Source of the DNA: JAWVZU01 sp033722075
Lineage (GTDB): Bacteria; Pseudomonadota; Gammaproteobacteria; Xanthomonadales; SZUA-38
Length of the DNA: 13,099 nucleotides
Assembly (NCBI GenBank): GCA_033722075.1
Contig: JAWVZU010000089.1
Location: 1 to 13,099, forward strand
Reading direction: 5' to 3'
A model generated the notes under the pieces. That model had not been told where the DNA came from and searched no databases. It worked only from the letters and a program-made list of their open reading frames with translations. This document shows positions 6,000 to 13,099 of this stretch, piece by piece (within the stretch, counting starts at the first letter, position 1; each line of letters opens with the position of its first letter). The position numbers and the translations under genes are program-made.

Positions 6000-6461
6000 T
6001 CAGAGCAGTTCCTCGAACATGGCGTAGGCGCAGCGCTCCATGCCCAGCGCCGCGTAGGTCTGCTGGGCGCGGCTGTTCTCGGTTTCCACATAGAGACGGA
6101 AGCCGATCGCCCCTGCTTTGCGCCCCATGGCCCGGGCCTCTGCGTAGAGCGTCCGGTAGATGCCTTCGCGGCGAAAATCCGGGTGCACGTAGACGCTCTG
6201 GATCCACCAGAACATGCCGTTGCGCCAGTCGCTCCATTCATAGGTGATCATGAGGCATCCGGCCACGCACTCGTCGGACTCGGCGACCAGGTAGAAGCCG
6301 CGATTTGGGTCGTCGAAAACTGCCCGGACGCCGGCGGCGAGTACCTCGGCGTCGAGTTCCTTCCCCTCCGTTTCGCGCGCCATGGCCTGGTTGAAGCGGG
6401 CGATGACCGGCGCATCTTCCAGGGTGGCCCGGCGGACGACAGGGTCGGTTCGGCGGCTCAT
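6000..6461 (-). CDS. GNAT-family N-acetyltransferase
   Basis: A 153-residue cytosolic enzyme that transfers an acetyl group from acetyl-CoA to an amine. The fold order is normal: VVRRATLEDAPVIARFN (strand 1/helix 1), FYLVAE and CVAGCLMITYEW (strands 2-4), then IQSVYVHPDFRREGIYRTLYAEA (88-109). That last segment contains the acetyl-CoA pyrophosphate loop R97-R-E-G100-I-Y. GFRLYVETENSRAQQTYAALGM (120-141) is motif B, with the typical N-x-x-A-x-x-x-Y. The substrate cannot be read from the sequence. The ATG overlaps the aminopeptidase N stop codon as ATGA, so translation of the two is almost certainly coupled. A link to peptide or amino-acid turnover is possible but inferred. Confidence 0.9.
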   Translation of the reverse strand: MSRRTDPVVRRATLEDAPVIARFNQAMARETEGKELDAEVLAAGVRAVFDDPNRGFYLVAESDECVAGCLMITYEWSDWRNGMFWWIQSVYVHPDFRREGIYRTLYAEARAMGRKAGAIGFRLYVETENSRAQQTYAALGMERCAYAMFEELL

Positions 6462-9088
6462 GCCAGCGCCTTCGATACGATCTCGTATACGTCCTTCGAC
6501 AGCGGCTTGGTCGCGACCAGCCGCTCGAGTTCGCTGCGCATGGCTTCGCGACCGGATTCCGGCAGGCGCTTCCAGTGGTTGAAGGCCGACACCAGCCGCG
6601 CCGCGATCTGCGGGTTGAGCCGATCGAGTTCCAGAACCCGGTCGGCCAGGAAGCGGTAGCCGGCCCCACCCGTTGCGTGGAACTCGAGCGGATTGCGGGT
6701 GAAGGCACCAATGAGTGCTCGCACCTTATTGGGATTGCGGATGCTGAAAGCGCGGTGCTCCATGAGCCGCTCGACACGCTGGAGACTCCCGGGTACCGGG
6801 GCGGCTGCCTGGACTGCGAACCATTTGTCCAGCACCAGGGCGTCGTTTTCGAAGCGGGTATAGAAGTCTTCCAGGGCGGCATCGGCCTGGGATGCTCCGT
6901 TGTGCACCAGTGTCACGAGCGCCGAAAAGCGATCGGTCATGTTGTCTGCATCCCGATACTGACGATCGGCCAGTTCGAAGGCTGCGTCGTCACCGCTGCA
7001 GGCGAGGTAGGCCAGGCAGGTGTTGCGCAGCGAGCGCCGGGCGATCTCGGCGGGTTCCGGCCGATAGGGACCACTGCCGGTCAGTCGCTGGTAGGCGGCC
7101 TCCAGTTCGTCAGCCGCATGCGTCGCGATGGCCTGACGCGCCTTCTTCCGGGCCTCGAAGATGGCCGGGTAATCCATGGTCTTGTGCTGCTGGGCGAGGT
7201 AATCCTCATCGGGCAGGCGGAGCGCCTCGGCGAGCAGGGCGGGATCGGTCGACCGGTCTTCGATTACCCGCAGGGCCGCATCGAGCAGCCGCTGATCCAC
7301 GGGACGATCGGGATCGTCCACCAGTTCGAGGATGACCTCGGAGGCCAGTCGCTGGGACGCATCCCAGCGATTGAAGGAATCGCTGTCGTGGGCCATCAGG
7401 AAGGCCAGCTGGTCCCGCGTGTACGCATACTTGAGGATGACCGGGGCGGAGAAGCCGCGAAGCAGGGACGGCACCGGCCGCTGGCCGATGCCTTCAAAAA
7501 CGAACTCCTGCTTTGCCTCGTTCAAGACCAGGACGTCGCCTTCTCCGCCGAGGTCGCCGTTGGCCAGCTTCAGCGGCAGATCGTGCCCGGCGTTGTTGAG
7601 CAGTCCGACGCGCACCGGGATCTGCAGCGGCAGCTTCTCGGGCTGGCCGGGCGTGGCCGGGGTGCGCTGTTTGAGCGTCAGGCGGTATTCGCCCTTGGTC
7701 TCGTCGTACTTGTCGCTGGCTTCGACGATCGGCGTGCCGGCCTGGCTGTACCAGCGTCCGAACTGCTCCAGGTCGGTCCCGTTGGCATCGGCCATGGCGC
7801 GCCGGAAGTCGTCACAGGTGACGGCCTGGCCGTCGTGCCGCTCGAAATAGAGTCGCAATCCCTTCTGGAAGCCCTCCTCCCCGAGCAGCGTGTGATAGAG
7901 GCGGACCACCTCCGAGCCCTTCTCGTAGACCGTCAGGGTGTAGAAGTTGCTGATCTCGATATAGCTGTCGGGACGAACCGGGTGAGCCATCGGGCCGGCA
8001 TCCTCGGCGAACTGCGCCGAGCGCAGCATGCGCACGTCCTCGATCCGCTTGACCGCGCGGGACTGCATGTCCGAGGAGAACTCCTGGTCGCGGAAAACGG
8101 TCAGGCCCTCCTTGAGGCTGAGCTGGAACCAGTCCCGGCAGGTGACCCGGTTGCCGGTCCAGTTGTGGAAGTACTCGTGACCGATCACGCCCTCGATGCC
8201 CTGGTAGTCGAAGTCGGTAGCCGTATCGGGCCTCGCCAGCACGTACTTGGCATTGAAGATATTGAGACTCTTGTTCTCCATCGCGCCCATATTGAAATCG
8301 TTGGTCGCGACGATGTTGAAGATGTCCAGGTCGTAGAGCAGTCCGAAGCGTTCTTCGTCCCAGGCCATGGAGCGCTTGAGGCTGGCCATGGCGTAGTCGA
8401 GCTTGTCGATGTTCTCGGGCTCGGCATAGATCCGCAGCGTCACCGTCCGGTCGTCGGCCGTGCGGAACGTGTCCTCGATGTGCTGCAGGTCCCCGGCCAC
8501 TAGGGCAAACAGGTAGCTGGGCTTGGGAAACGGGTCGTCCCACTCGGTGTAATGCCGTCCGCCGTCCAACTCACCCGTCTCGACGCAGTTTCCGTTGGAC
8601 AGCAGCACCGGAAAGCGTTGTGCATCTGCCTCGATGCGGACGGAAAAGCGGGCCATCACGTCCGGGCGATCGAGAAAATAGGTGATCTTCCGAAAGCCTT
8701 CGGCCTCGCACTGGGTCACCAGAAACGGCCCGGACAGGTAAAGGCCCTCGAGTGCCGTGTTGTCCGCGGGCCGAATGGTCGTCACGGTCTGCAGTTCGAA
8801 ACGGTCGGGTACGTCGGGGACCGTCAGGCTTTCCGCATCGACTTCGTACTGCTCTTCATCCAGTTCCCGTCCGTCGAGGGAAACGGAATGCAGTTCCATG
8901 TCCTGCCCGTCGAGGATCAGGGGTTCGTTGTCGTCGCCGCTGTCGGGATTCCTGCGTACGCTCAGCTGGGCGCTGACCCGGGTGGCTTCCGGATCGATCT
9001 GGAAACGCAGTCGGACGGCATCGATGAGAAAGGCGGGAACCCGATACTGTTCGCGATAGACGGTTCGGACGCTGCTTTCCTTGGGCAT
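6458..9088 (-). CDS. pepN: Aminopeptidase N (M1 zinc metallopeptidase)
   Basis: An 876-residue cytosolic enzyme that removes N-terminal residues from peptides in the last steps of protein turnover. It aligns with E. coli PepN (870 residues) from end to end. The exopeptidase motif G268-A-M-E-N272 binds the free amino end. The zinc site is H304-E-Y-F-H308 with E327 eighteen residues after the last His; E305 is the general base. Y388 corresponds to the transition-state tyrosine (E. coli Y381). The C-terminal helical domain (about 550-876) is complete and ends VSKALA. The frame is open upstream to 9373, but homology to PepN begins just after M1 (9088), so this start is chosen; its ribosome site is weak. 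The downstream GNAT gene overlaps the stop. A 642-codon frame on the opposite strand is a shadow of this gene. Confidence 0.97.
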   Translation of the reverse strand: MPKESSVRTVYREQYRVPAFLIDAVRLRFQIDPEATRVSAQLSVRRNPDSGDDNEPLILDGQDMELHSVSLDGRELDEEQYEVDAESLTVPDVPDRFELQTVTTIRPADNTALEGLYLSGPFLVTQCEAEGFRKITYFLDRPDVMARFSVRIEADAQRFPVLLSNGNCVETGELDGGRHYTEWDDPFPKPSYLFALVAGDLQHIEDTFRTADDRTVTLRIYAEPENIDKLDYAMASLKRSMAWDEERFGLLYDLDIFNIVATNDFNMGAMENKSLNIFNAKYVLARPDTATDFDYQGIEGVIGHEYFHNWTGNRVTCRDWFQLSLKEGLTVFRDQEFSSDMQSRAVKRIEDVRMLRSAQFAEDAGPMAHPVRPDSYIEISNFYTLTVYEKGSEVVRLYHTLLGEEGFQKGLRLYFERHDGQAVTCDDFRRAMADANGTDLEQFGRWYSQAGTPIVEASDKYDETKGEYRLTLKQRTPATPGQPEKLPLQIPVRVGLLNNAGHDLPLKLANGDLGGEGDVLVLNEAKQEFVFEGIGQRPVPSLLRGFSAPVILKYAYTRDQLAFLMAHDSDSFNRWDASQRLASEVILELVDDPDRPVDQRLLDAALRVIEDRSTDPALLAEALRLPDEDYLAQQHKTMDYPAIFEARKKARQAIATHAADELEAAYQRLTGSGPYRPEPAEIARRSLRNTCLAYLACSGDDAAFELADRQYRDADNMTDRFSALVTLVHNGASQADAALEDFYTRFENDALVLDKWFAVQAAAPVPGSLQRVERLMEHRAFSIRNPNKVRALIGAFTRNPLEFHATGGAGYRFLADRVLELDRLNPQIAARLVSAFNHWKRLPESGREAMRSELERLVATKPLSKDVYEIVSKALA

Positions 9089-9209
9089 GGGGTAACTGAT
9101 CCGGGCTTGAGAACGGCCGAACATCCTGCCACGGATGAGGTGTTTTTGCGATACTCCCCCAAACATACCAATCGACCGCGCCATTCGACCAACGCCGGGG
9201 CCAAACACC
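9089..9209. promoter_or_regulatory. Divergent promoter region, pepN / dehydratase operon
   Basis: These 121 bases separate two divergent translation starts and should hold promoters for both operons. On the minus strand TATGTT (plus 9162-9167) could be a -10, with TTGGTC (plus 9187-9192) at a long 19-base spacing. On the plus strand only poor matches exist (for example TTGCGA at 9146-9151). The region is supported by gene arrangement, not by clear promoter boxes. Confidence 0.4.
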
Positions 9210-10181
9210 ATGAAGGACAATCTGCCTGGACTGACGGAAGTGCAAGCCGCGGCGCGCCGAATCGGGTCCTCGGTCAACACGACGCCGGTGCTCAGGTCCC
9301 GGCGGCTGGATGCAGCGCTGGGCGCAGAACTCCACTTCAAGTGCGAGAACCTGCAGCGCACCGGCGCGTTCAAGATCCGTGGCGCCAGTAATGCGGTCCG
9401 GTCGCTGGACGACGCTGAGGCGGCGGCGGGCGTCGCAACCCATTCATCCGGAAATCACGGGGCGGCCCTGGCCGCAGCCGCATCGGATCGCGGGATTACG
9501 GCCCATATCGTCGTGCCCGAGGGCGCGGTGCCCAGCAAGCTGGCCAACATCAAGCGTCACGGTGGCCGGATCATTCCCTGTAAACCGACACTCGCTGACC
9601 GCACCCGGGTCCTGGAAGAGGTCGTCGCCGAAAGCGGCGCCACCGTGATCCATCCCTACAACGACCCGCGAATCATCGCCGGGCAGGGCACCGCGGGATT
9701 GGAACTCGCCGGCCAGGTGCCGGGGCTGGACGTGGTGATCGTCCCGGTGGGCGGCGGCGGTTTGATCAGCGGTTGCTCGATCGCGCTCAAGGGAATGAAC
9801 CCCGACATCCGGGTCATCGGGGCCGAACCCGCCGGAGCCGATGACGCGGTTCGCTCGCTGGCGGCAGGAGAGATCATCGACGACATCGATCCGGATACGA
9901 TTGCCGATGGTCTCCGGGCGACGATAGGGCCCCTGACATTTGCTTTGATCCGCGAGCACGTCGACCGGATCGTCACCATGAGCGACGACGAAATCCTCGC
10001 CGCCATGCGGCGCCTCTGGGAGTGCCTGAAGATCATCGTCGAGCCCTCGTCCGCCACCGTGCTGGCCGCCGCGGAGCAGTACCGCGACGAACTGCGCGGC
10101 AAGCGGGTGGGCCTGATCCTGAGCGGCGGCAACGTGGACCTGGACCGGATCGCCTTCTGCGCGCGCTGCGGAGTCGGCTGA
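9210..10181 (+). CDS. PLP-dependent threonine/serine dehydratase (serine racemase-like)
   Basis: A 323-residue fold-type II PLP enzyme, expected to deaminate threonine or serine to a 2-oxo acid, or to racemise serine. The PLP lysine is K55 in TGAFKIRGA, preceded by FKCENLQ. SSGNHG (79-84) is the substrate-carboxylate loop. VPVGGGGLISG (178-188) is the glycine loop that holds the PLP phosphate. LSGGNVD near the end is the C-terminal cofactor-contacting motif. There is no C-terminal ACT domain, so it is the short, non-feedback-regulated form, like catabolic dehydratases and serine racemases; sequence alone does not choose between them. The ATG at 9210 is preferred because homology starts directly after it and the upstream extension is unlike the family. 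It is the first gene of a five-gene packed operon; tag follows with no gap. Confidence 0.9.
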   Translation: MKDNLPGLTEVQAAARRIGSSVNTTPVLRSRRLDAALGAELHFKCENLQRTGAFKIRGASNAVRSLDDAEAAAGVATHSSGNHGAALAAAASDRGITAHIVVPEGAVPSKLANIKRHGGRIIPCKPTLADRTRVLEEVVAESGATVIHPYNDPRIIAGQGTAGLELAGQVPGLDVVIVPVGGGGLISGCSIALKGMNPDIRVIGAEPAGADDAVRSLAAGEIIDDIDPDTIADGLRATIGPLTFALIREHVDRIVTMSDDEILAAMRRLWECLKIIVEPSSATVLAAAEQYRDELRGKRVGLILSGGNVDLDRIAFCARCGVG

Positions 10182-10754
10182 ATGAAACGGTGTGACTGGG
10201 TCTCCGGTGGCTCCGAGCTGGAACTCGAGTACCACGATCGGGAGTGGGGCGTTCCGGTATACGACGACCGGATCTTGTTCGAGTTCATCACGCTGGAGGG
10301 CGCTCAGGCAGGTCTCTCCTGGCGAACGATCCTGAACAAGCGCGCCCACTACCGGCAGGTGTTCGAGAACTTCGATCCGGGCGCCGTGGCCGGTTTCGGA
10401 CCCGACCGGGTCGAGACGCTGTTGCAGGACCCGGGTATCGTGCGCAACCGGCTGAAGGTGGAGTCGACGGTAAGCAATGCGAAATGCTTTCTTGACCTGC
10501 AGGCCGAGCGCGGGTCTTTTTCCGAGTATCTCTGGGACTTTGTCGATGGCCGGCCGATCGTGAACCGGTGGACGGCGATGAAGCAGGTGCCCGCCAGCAC
10601 CGAACTCTCCGACGCGATCTCGAAGGATCTCAAGCGGCGCGGATTTCGTTTCGTCGGCACCACCATCGTCTATGCTTACCTGCAGGCGGTCGGCGTCGTC
10701 AACGACCACCTCGTGAGCTGTTTTCGCCACGGAGAACTGAGTGGGCAATCCTGA
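10182..10754 (+). CDS. tag: DNA-3-methyladenine glycosylase I
   Basis: A 190-residue helix-hairpin-helix-type base excision repair enzyme that removes 3-methyladenine from alkylated DNA. It matches E. coli Tag along its whole length: MKRCDWVS at the start, YHDREWGVP, FEFITLEGAQAGLSW (catalytic-pocket Glu about E39) and RGFRFVGTTI. All four zinc ligands of the Tag zinc snap are present: C4, H18, H176 and C180 (in NDHLVSC). The ATG directly follows the TGA of the dehydratase at 10181, so expression is probably coupled to that gene. The last 14 bases overlap the start of the methyltransferase gene. Confidence 0.96.
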   Translation: MKRCDWVSGGSELELEYHDREWGVPVYDDRILFEFITLEGAQAGLSWRTILNKRAHYRQVFENFDPGAVAGFGPDRVETLLQDPGIVRNRLKVESTVSNAKCFLDLQAERGSFSEYLWDFVDGRPIVNRWTAMKQVPASTELSDAISKDLKRRGFRFVGTTIVYAYLQAVGVVNDHLVSCFRHGELSGQS

Positions 10755-11499
10755 AATCAGTGCCTTCAAGGACCACTTCTCGGGTCATGCGCAGGCCTAT
10801 GCGTCCGCGCGACCCGGCTACCCGGACGAGTTGTTCGCCTGGCTGGCATCGCAGGTCGAGGGTCATGAACTCGCCTGGGATGCGGGCTGCGGCAACGGGC
10901 AGGCGAGCCGCGGCCTGAAGAAGCACTTCGCGCGGGTGTTGGCCACCGACGCAAGTCCGCAACAGATCGCCAATACCGGGGACATTCCAGGCATCGACTA
11001 CCGGGTCGCGCCGGCCGAGGACGTGCCGCTAGACGATGCGAGCTGCGACCTCGTCACCGCCGCCCAGGCCGCGCACTGGTTCGACCTGGATCGATTTCAC
11101 GCCGAGGTGCGCCGGGTGCTGAAGCCCGGCGGCGTGGTGGCGCTGTGGTGCTATGGGTTGAACCGGATCGCCGGCTCCATCGACCCGCTAGTCCAGGAAT
11201 TCTATGGTCGGCTCGAGCCAGACTGGCCGCCCGAGCGCGCCCTCATCGAAAGACGCTATGAATCGATCCCCTTTCCCTACGACGAACTGCCGGCCGAGGA
11301 TTTCGAGATGACCGTGCGATGGCGCTGCGAGGACTACCTGGCCTACCTGGCCAGCTGGTCGGCGGTGCAGCGGAATCGCGAGCGAACCGGTACCGACCCG
11401 GTCGCGGCGCTCGCGCCCGAGCTGACCGACCGCTGGGGCGAGACCGCGCGGGAAGTGCGCTGGCCTCTCCATTTCCGGATCGGCCGACGGGCCGGGTAG
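10741..11499 (+). CDS. Class I SAM-dependent methyltransferase
   Basis: A 252-residue methyltransferase of the Methyltransf_11/UbiE-like kind. Motif I, for S-adenosylmethionine, is AWDAGCGNGQAS (45-56). The acidic residue at the end of strand 2 is D70 (LATDAS). PAEDVPLDDASCDLVTAAQAAHWF covers the adenine-binding and post-motif II region. RRVLKPGG (124-131) is the motif III loop. The AHWFD...RVLKPGGVVALW arrangement resembles trans-aconitate-type small-molecule methyltransferases, but the substrate cannot be told. The start is GTG at 10741, set by GGAG at 10731-10734. It overlaps tag by 14 bases, so the two are translationally coupled. The next gene starts nine bases after the stop. Confidence 0.9.
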   Translation: MGNPEISAFKDHFSGHAQAYASARPGYPDELFAWLASQVEGHELAWDAGCGNGQASRGLKKHFARVLATDASPQQIANTGDIPGIDYRVAPAEDVPLDDASCDLVTAAQAAHWFDLDRFHAEVRRVLKPGGVVALWCYGLNRIAGSIDPLVQEFYGRLEPDWPPERALIERRYESIPFPYDELPAEDFEMTVRWRCEDYLAYLASWSAVQRNRERTGTDPVAALAPELTDRWGETAREVRWPLHFRIGRRAG

Positions 11500-11508
11500 G
11501 CAGCGCGC

Positions 11509-11784
11509 ATGGCGGGATATTCGGGCACGCCCCTGGCAAAGAAACTCGGCATCAAGGTCGGGTCCCGGGTTGCTCTGCTCGGTGCGCCGGACCAGTTCGA
11601 GGCGACGCTGGCTCCACTGCCGAAAGGCGTCTATTTACTGCGGCGCGCGCGTTCCCGTGTCGACGTGATCGTGGCTTTTGTCCGGACGCCGGGCGAACTG
11701 GAGAATCGCCTGGCGCGCGGCCAGGCCCTGCTCGAGGCCGACGGCGGATTGTGGATGGCCTGGCCGAAGAATCATCGGGCATGA
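11509..11784 (+). CDS. DUF3052 family protein, N-terminal part (frameshifted)
   Basis: A 91-residue frame beginning MAGYSGTPLAKKLGIKVGSR, the typical opening of DUF3052 proteins, whose members are usually about 130-145 residues. The conserved core runs through VALLGAPDQFE, DVIVAFVRT and GGLWMAWPK (79-87). Just after W85-P-K87, where the family continues with a K/S-rich turn and a second half, this frame instead reads NHRA and stops at 11784. The missing half is found intact in the -1 frame directly after (see 11781-11930). One inserted base near 11765-11772 would restore a full protein of about 140 residues. Either the gene is broken, or the sequence has an error, or the two halves are made separately. 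The biochemical function of the family is unknown. It lies nine bases after the methyltransferase stop. Confidence 0.85.
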   Translation: MAGYSGTPLAKKLGIKVGSRVALLGAPDQFEATLAPLPKGVYLLRRARSRVDVIVAFVRTPGELENRLARGQALLEADGGLWMAWPKNHRA

Positions 11785-11930
11785 AGACATCCCTGGATTT
11801 CAACGCGGTGCAGACGGCCGGCCTGGAGGCAGGGCTGGTCGACAACAAGATCTGCGCCATCGACGAAACCTGGTCCGGGCTGCGGCTGGTGGTCAGGAAA
11901 GAAGACCGGGCGACATGGCCGGACGGCTGA
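11781..11930 (+). pseudogene. DUF3052 family protein, C-terminal part in -1 frame
   Basis: This frame carries the second half of the DUF3052 protein: AVQTAGLEAGLVDNKICAID, then ETWSGLRLVVRKEDR, the family's conserved C-terminal signature (L-V-D-x-K-x-C-A-x-D-E-x-W-S-G-L). Upstream of the ATG the same frame reads EESSG, which joins smoothly to the WPK of the first half, so the original gene was continuous. The ATG at 11781 overlaps the TGA that ends the first half (ATGA), so a 49-residue separate product could be made by re-initiation. It overlaps the start of the next gene by 16 bases. Confidence 0.7.
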
Positions 11931-12679
11931 TCCGGTGTGTGCTGGCCGGCAGCTTCTGGTGGATTTCCGGGGCGGCCGCATCCGATGCGGTCCCGCTGGA
12001 TGGCGATGACTTCGCCCACGGGCTGGAGCAGGTCGAGCGGCTGCTTGCGGATCGACCGGTGCTGAACGACATCCTGGTCGACGGCGATCCGCTGCGAACC
12101 TGGGCCGCGGCCCGCTTCGCCGGCTCCGGCAGCCGGGCCAGGATCTTCTGGGATCCCACGCCACCTCCGGAAGGAATCGACGCTCAGAGCCGGTTCGAAC
12201 CCGAGCCGGTCGTTCGCGTCCATCCGGTTTTCCAGGATGGTCCTCACGCGGGCCGGGGCAAGCCGGCGTCCGATCTCTGGGCGGACCTGGTCTTCGAGCT
12301 TCATAACATGGCCCAGATGGACAGGGTCGGAGAGGCGTGGCTGAGGGTGGTCAAGGGGGAACTGGGCTACGCGGGGTGGCTTCAGGCCGTGACCGCAGCA
12401 GAACATCGGGCACTGCTTTTCACCCAGGCGTTCCACCGCACGCGCTGGCGACCGTGGATGCGGCAACGGGGACTGCCGGCTTCCAGCTACCGCTGGCGGC
12501 AGATCAATGCGGTTCCGGTCCAGTACGAGAACTGGATCGCGAGCTACGACGATCCCGGCGGCTATCCGTGGGAGGACTATTCGGTCGCTTATCGGGAGGT
12601 TCTGGCGGAACTCAGGCCTGCGGGGGAAGACTGGTCCATCAACCCCTTCGCGTTGCATGACCTGAAACCTTCACGCTGA
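11915..12679 (+). CDS. Secreted protein of unknown function
   Basis: A 254-residue protein, last of the packed operon. The ATG at 11915 gives a signal peptide (MAGRLIRCVLAGSFWWISG, cleavage about AAAS-D24); the longer open frame upstream is only a shadow of DUF3052. The mature protein is Trp- and Arg-rich. DFAHGLEQVERLLADRPVLNDI (about 32-53) looks helical. WADLVFELHNMAQMDRVGEAW (122-142) and AAEHRALLFTQAFHRTRWRPWM (161-182) are amphipathic, with E128-L-H-N131 and E163-H164 as charged pairs that could be an active or metal site, although no known motif is matched. No transmembrane helix follows the signal, so it is probably periplasmic. I recognise no family. Its start overlaps the DUF3052 C-terminal frame by 16 bases. 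Confidence 0.78.
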   Translation: MAGRLIRCVLAGSFWWISGAAASDAVPLDGDDFAHGLEQVERLLADRPVLNDILVDGDPLRTWAAARFAGSGSRARIFWDPTPPPEGIDAQSRFEPEPVVRVHPVFQDGPHAGRGKPASDLWADLVFELHNMAQMDRVGEAWLRVVKGELGYAGWLQAVTAAEHRALLFTQAFHRTRWRPWMRQRGLPASSYRWRQINAVPVQYENWIASYDDPGGYPWEDYSVAYREVLAELRPAGEDWSINPFALHDLKPSR

Positions 12680-12850
12680 CGCCGGCCGACGGCGTTCCGG
12701 GCCGAAAGATATGCCGGGCGGGGCGGTCATATTTTACAGTGCCGCGCGCGAATCGAGCTTCCCCCTGCTTCCCCAATCCCCCGGTTCGCGTGCGGCATGC
12801 TCAATTTTTCGGCTATCCTGCCGGCGAAGTCGTAGCGAAGGATCGACTGA

Positions 12851-13099
12851 ATGCTGAAGCGATTTGTCGTGCTGGCTGCCGTTGCCGTGCTCGTGGCCAT
12901 AGCTCTCTGGGCCTACGTCTGGCGCCCCGCTCTGTGGCTGTTGTTGCTGGTCGGCCCCGCGGCGGGGGTGCTCATCCATGATCTCGTCCAGGTCCGCCAT
13001 ACGATCCTGCGCAACTTCCCGCTGCTGGGACACCTCCGCTACTTCTTCGAGGACTTCCGGCAGCATGTTCGGCAGTATTTCATCCAGGCCGACGACGAG
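12851..13099 (+). CDS. FMN-binding glutamate synthase family protein, N-terminal part only
   Basis: The first 83 residues of a gene that continues past the right edge. GAAGGA (12838-12843) is a good ribosome site for the ATG at 12851. Two hydrophobic segments (about 4-20 and 27-43) form an N-terminal membrane anchor. DLVQVRHTILRNFPLLGHLRYFFE (44-67) and RQYFIQADDE (74-83) closely match the characteristic start of stand-alone GltB-like proteins, in which a glutamate-synthase FMN/TIM-barrel domain follows an N-terminal membrane region. The typical D-x-x-Q-x-x-H-x-I-x-R-N-F-P is present. Catalytic residues lie beyond the window. The substrate of these stand-alone proteins is often unproven, so glutamate synthase activity should not be assumed. 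Confidence 0.88.
   Translation, partial: MLKRFVVLAAVAVLVAIALWAYVWRPALWLLLLVGPAAGVLIHDLVQVRHTILRNFPLLGHLRYFFEDFRQHVRQYFIQADDE

Noticed and set aside
5733..6659. Plus-strand open frame of 308 codons over GNAT and MAPEG
   Set aside because: Opposite to the GNAT and MAPEG genes, which have clear family motifs; the frame itself shows none.
6575..8503. Long plus-strand open frame of 642 codons
   Set aside because: It is exactly antisense to pepN, whose product is unmistakable. Its residue content (runs of V, G, R, L with no family match) is what a GC-rich gene gives in its opposite strand.
9444..10769. Minus-strand open frame of 441 codons
   Set aside because: Antisense to the dehydratase and tag genes, both clearly identified; no family match or ribosome site.
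11764..11772. Programmed -1 frameshift site in the DUF3052 gene
   Set aside because: The bases CCGAAGAAT do not form a recognised slippery heptamer and no strong downstream stem was evident, so a mutation or sequence error is the simpler reading.
11552..12658. Minus-strand open frame of 368 codons
   Set aside because: Antisense to DUF3052 and the secreted protein. The plus-strand DUF3052 motifs and the signal peptide decide the strand.
12679..12695. Hairpin ACGCCG/CGGCGT right at the end of the last operon gene
   Set aside because: Only six pairs, it overlaps the stop codon and has no T tract; too weak to call a terminator.

Overview
The window comes from a high-GC bacterium (roughly 60-65% G+C by eye), most likely a gammaproteobacterium. 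The best anchors are aminopeptidase N and 3-methyladenine DNA glycosylase I, which align closely with the E. coli proteins over their whole length. Several acidic secreted proteins and a UMF1-type transporter would fit a Chromatiales, Xanthomonadales or Wenzhouxiangella-like host, but that is a guess. I see no insertion sequence, phage gene, CRISPR array, tRNA or rRNA. It reads as an ordinary chromosomal region.

Layout. At 1-197 (-) a receiver-like protein runs off the left edge. It diverges from a secreted EF-hand protein (444-1193, +), which ends at a clear intrinsic terminator (1288-1315). A BON-domain lipoprotein and a peroxiredoxin-like protein follow as a two-gene + strand unit (1367-2253). 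A UMF1/MFS transporter and a small unknown protein are read on the minus strand (3924-2284). A 404-base gap then precedes a small secreted protein (4329-4691, +).

A second minus-strand block runs from 9088 down to 4797: aminopeptidase N, a GNAT acetyltransferase translationally coupled to it (ATGA overlap), a MAPEG membrane protein, and an atypical Rieske-type protein that probably has its own promoter. At 9089-9209 the block diverges from a tightly packed + strand operon (9210-12679): threonine/serine dehydratase, Tag glycosylase (0-base gap), SAM methyltransferase (14-base overlap, GTG start), a DUF3052 protein broken by a frameshift, and an unknown secreted protein. After a 171-base gap, an FMN-binding glutamate synthase-family protein begins and runs off the right edge.

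No single pathway links these genes; most are housekeeping or stress-related (peptide turnover, alkylation repair, peroxide reduction, amino-acid catabolism). I do not see a convincing new multi-gene system. The points most worth checking are the split DUF3052 gene, with TGA and ATG overlapping as ATGA, and the Rieske protein, whose first metal-ligand motif is not Cys-X-His and which carries extra residues there.
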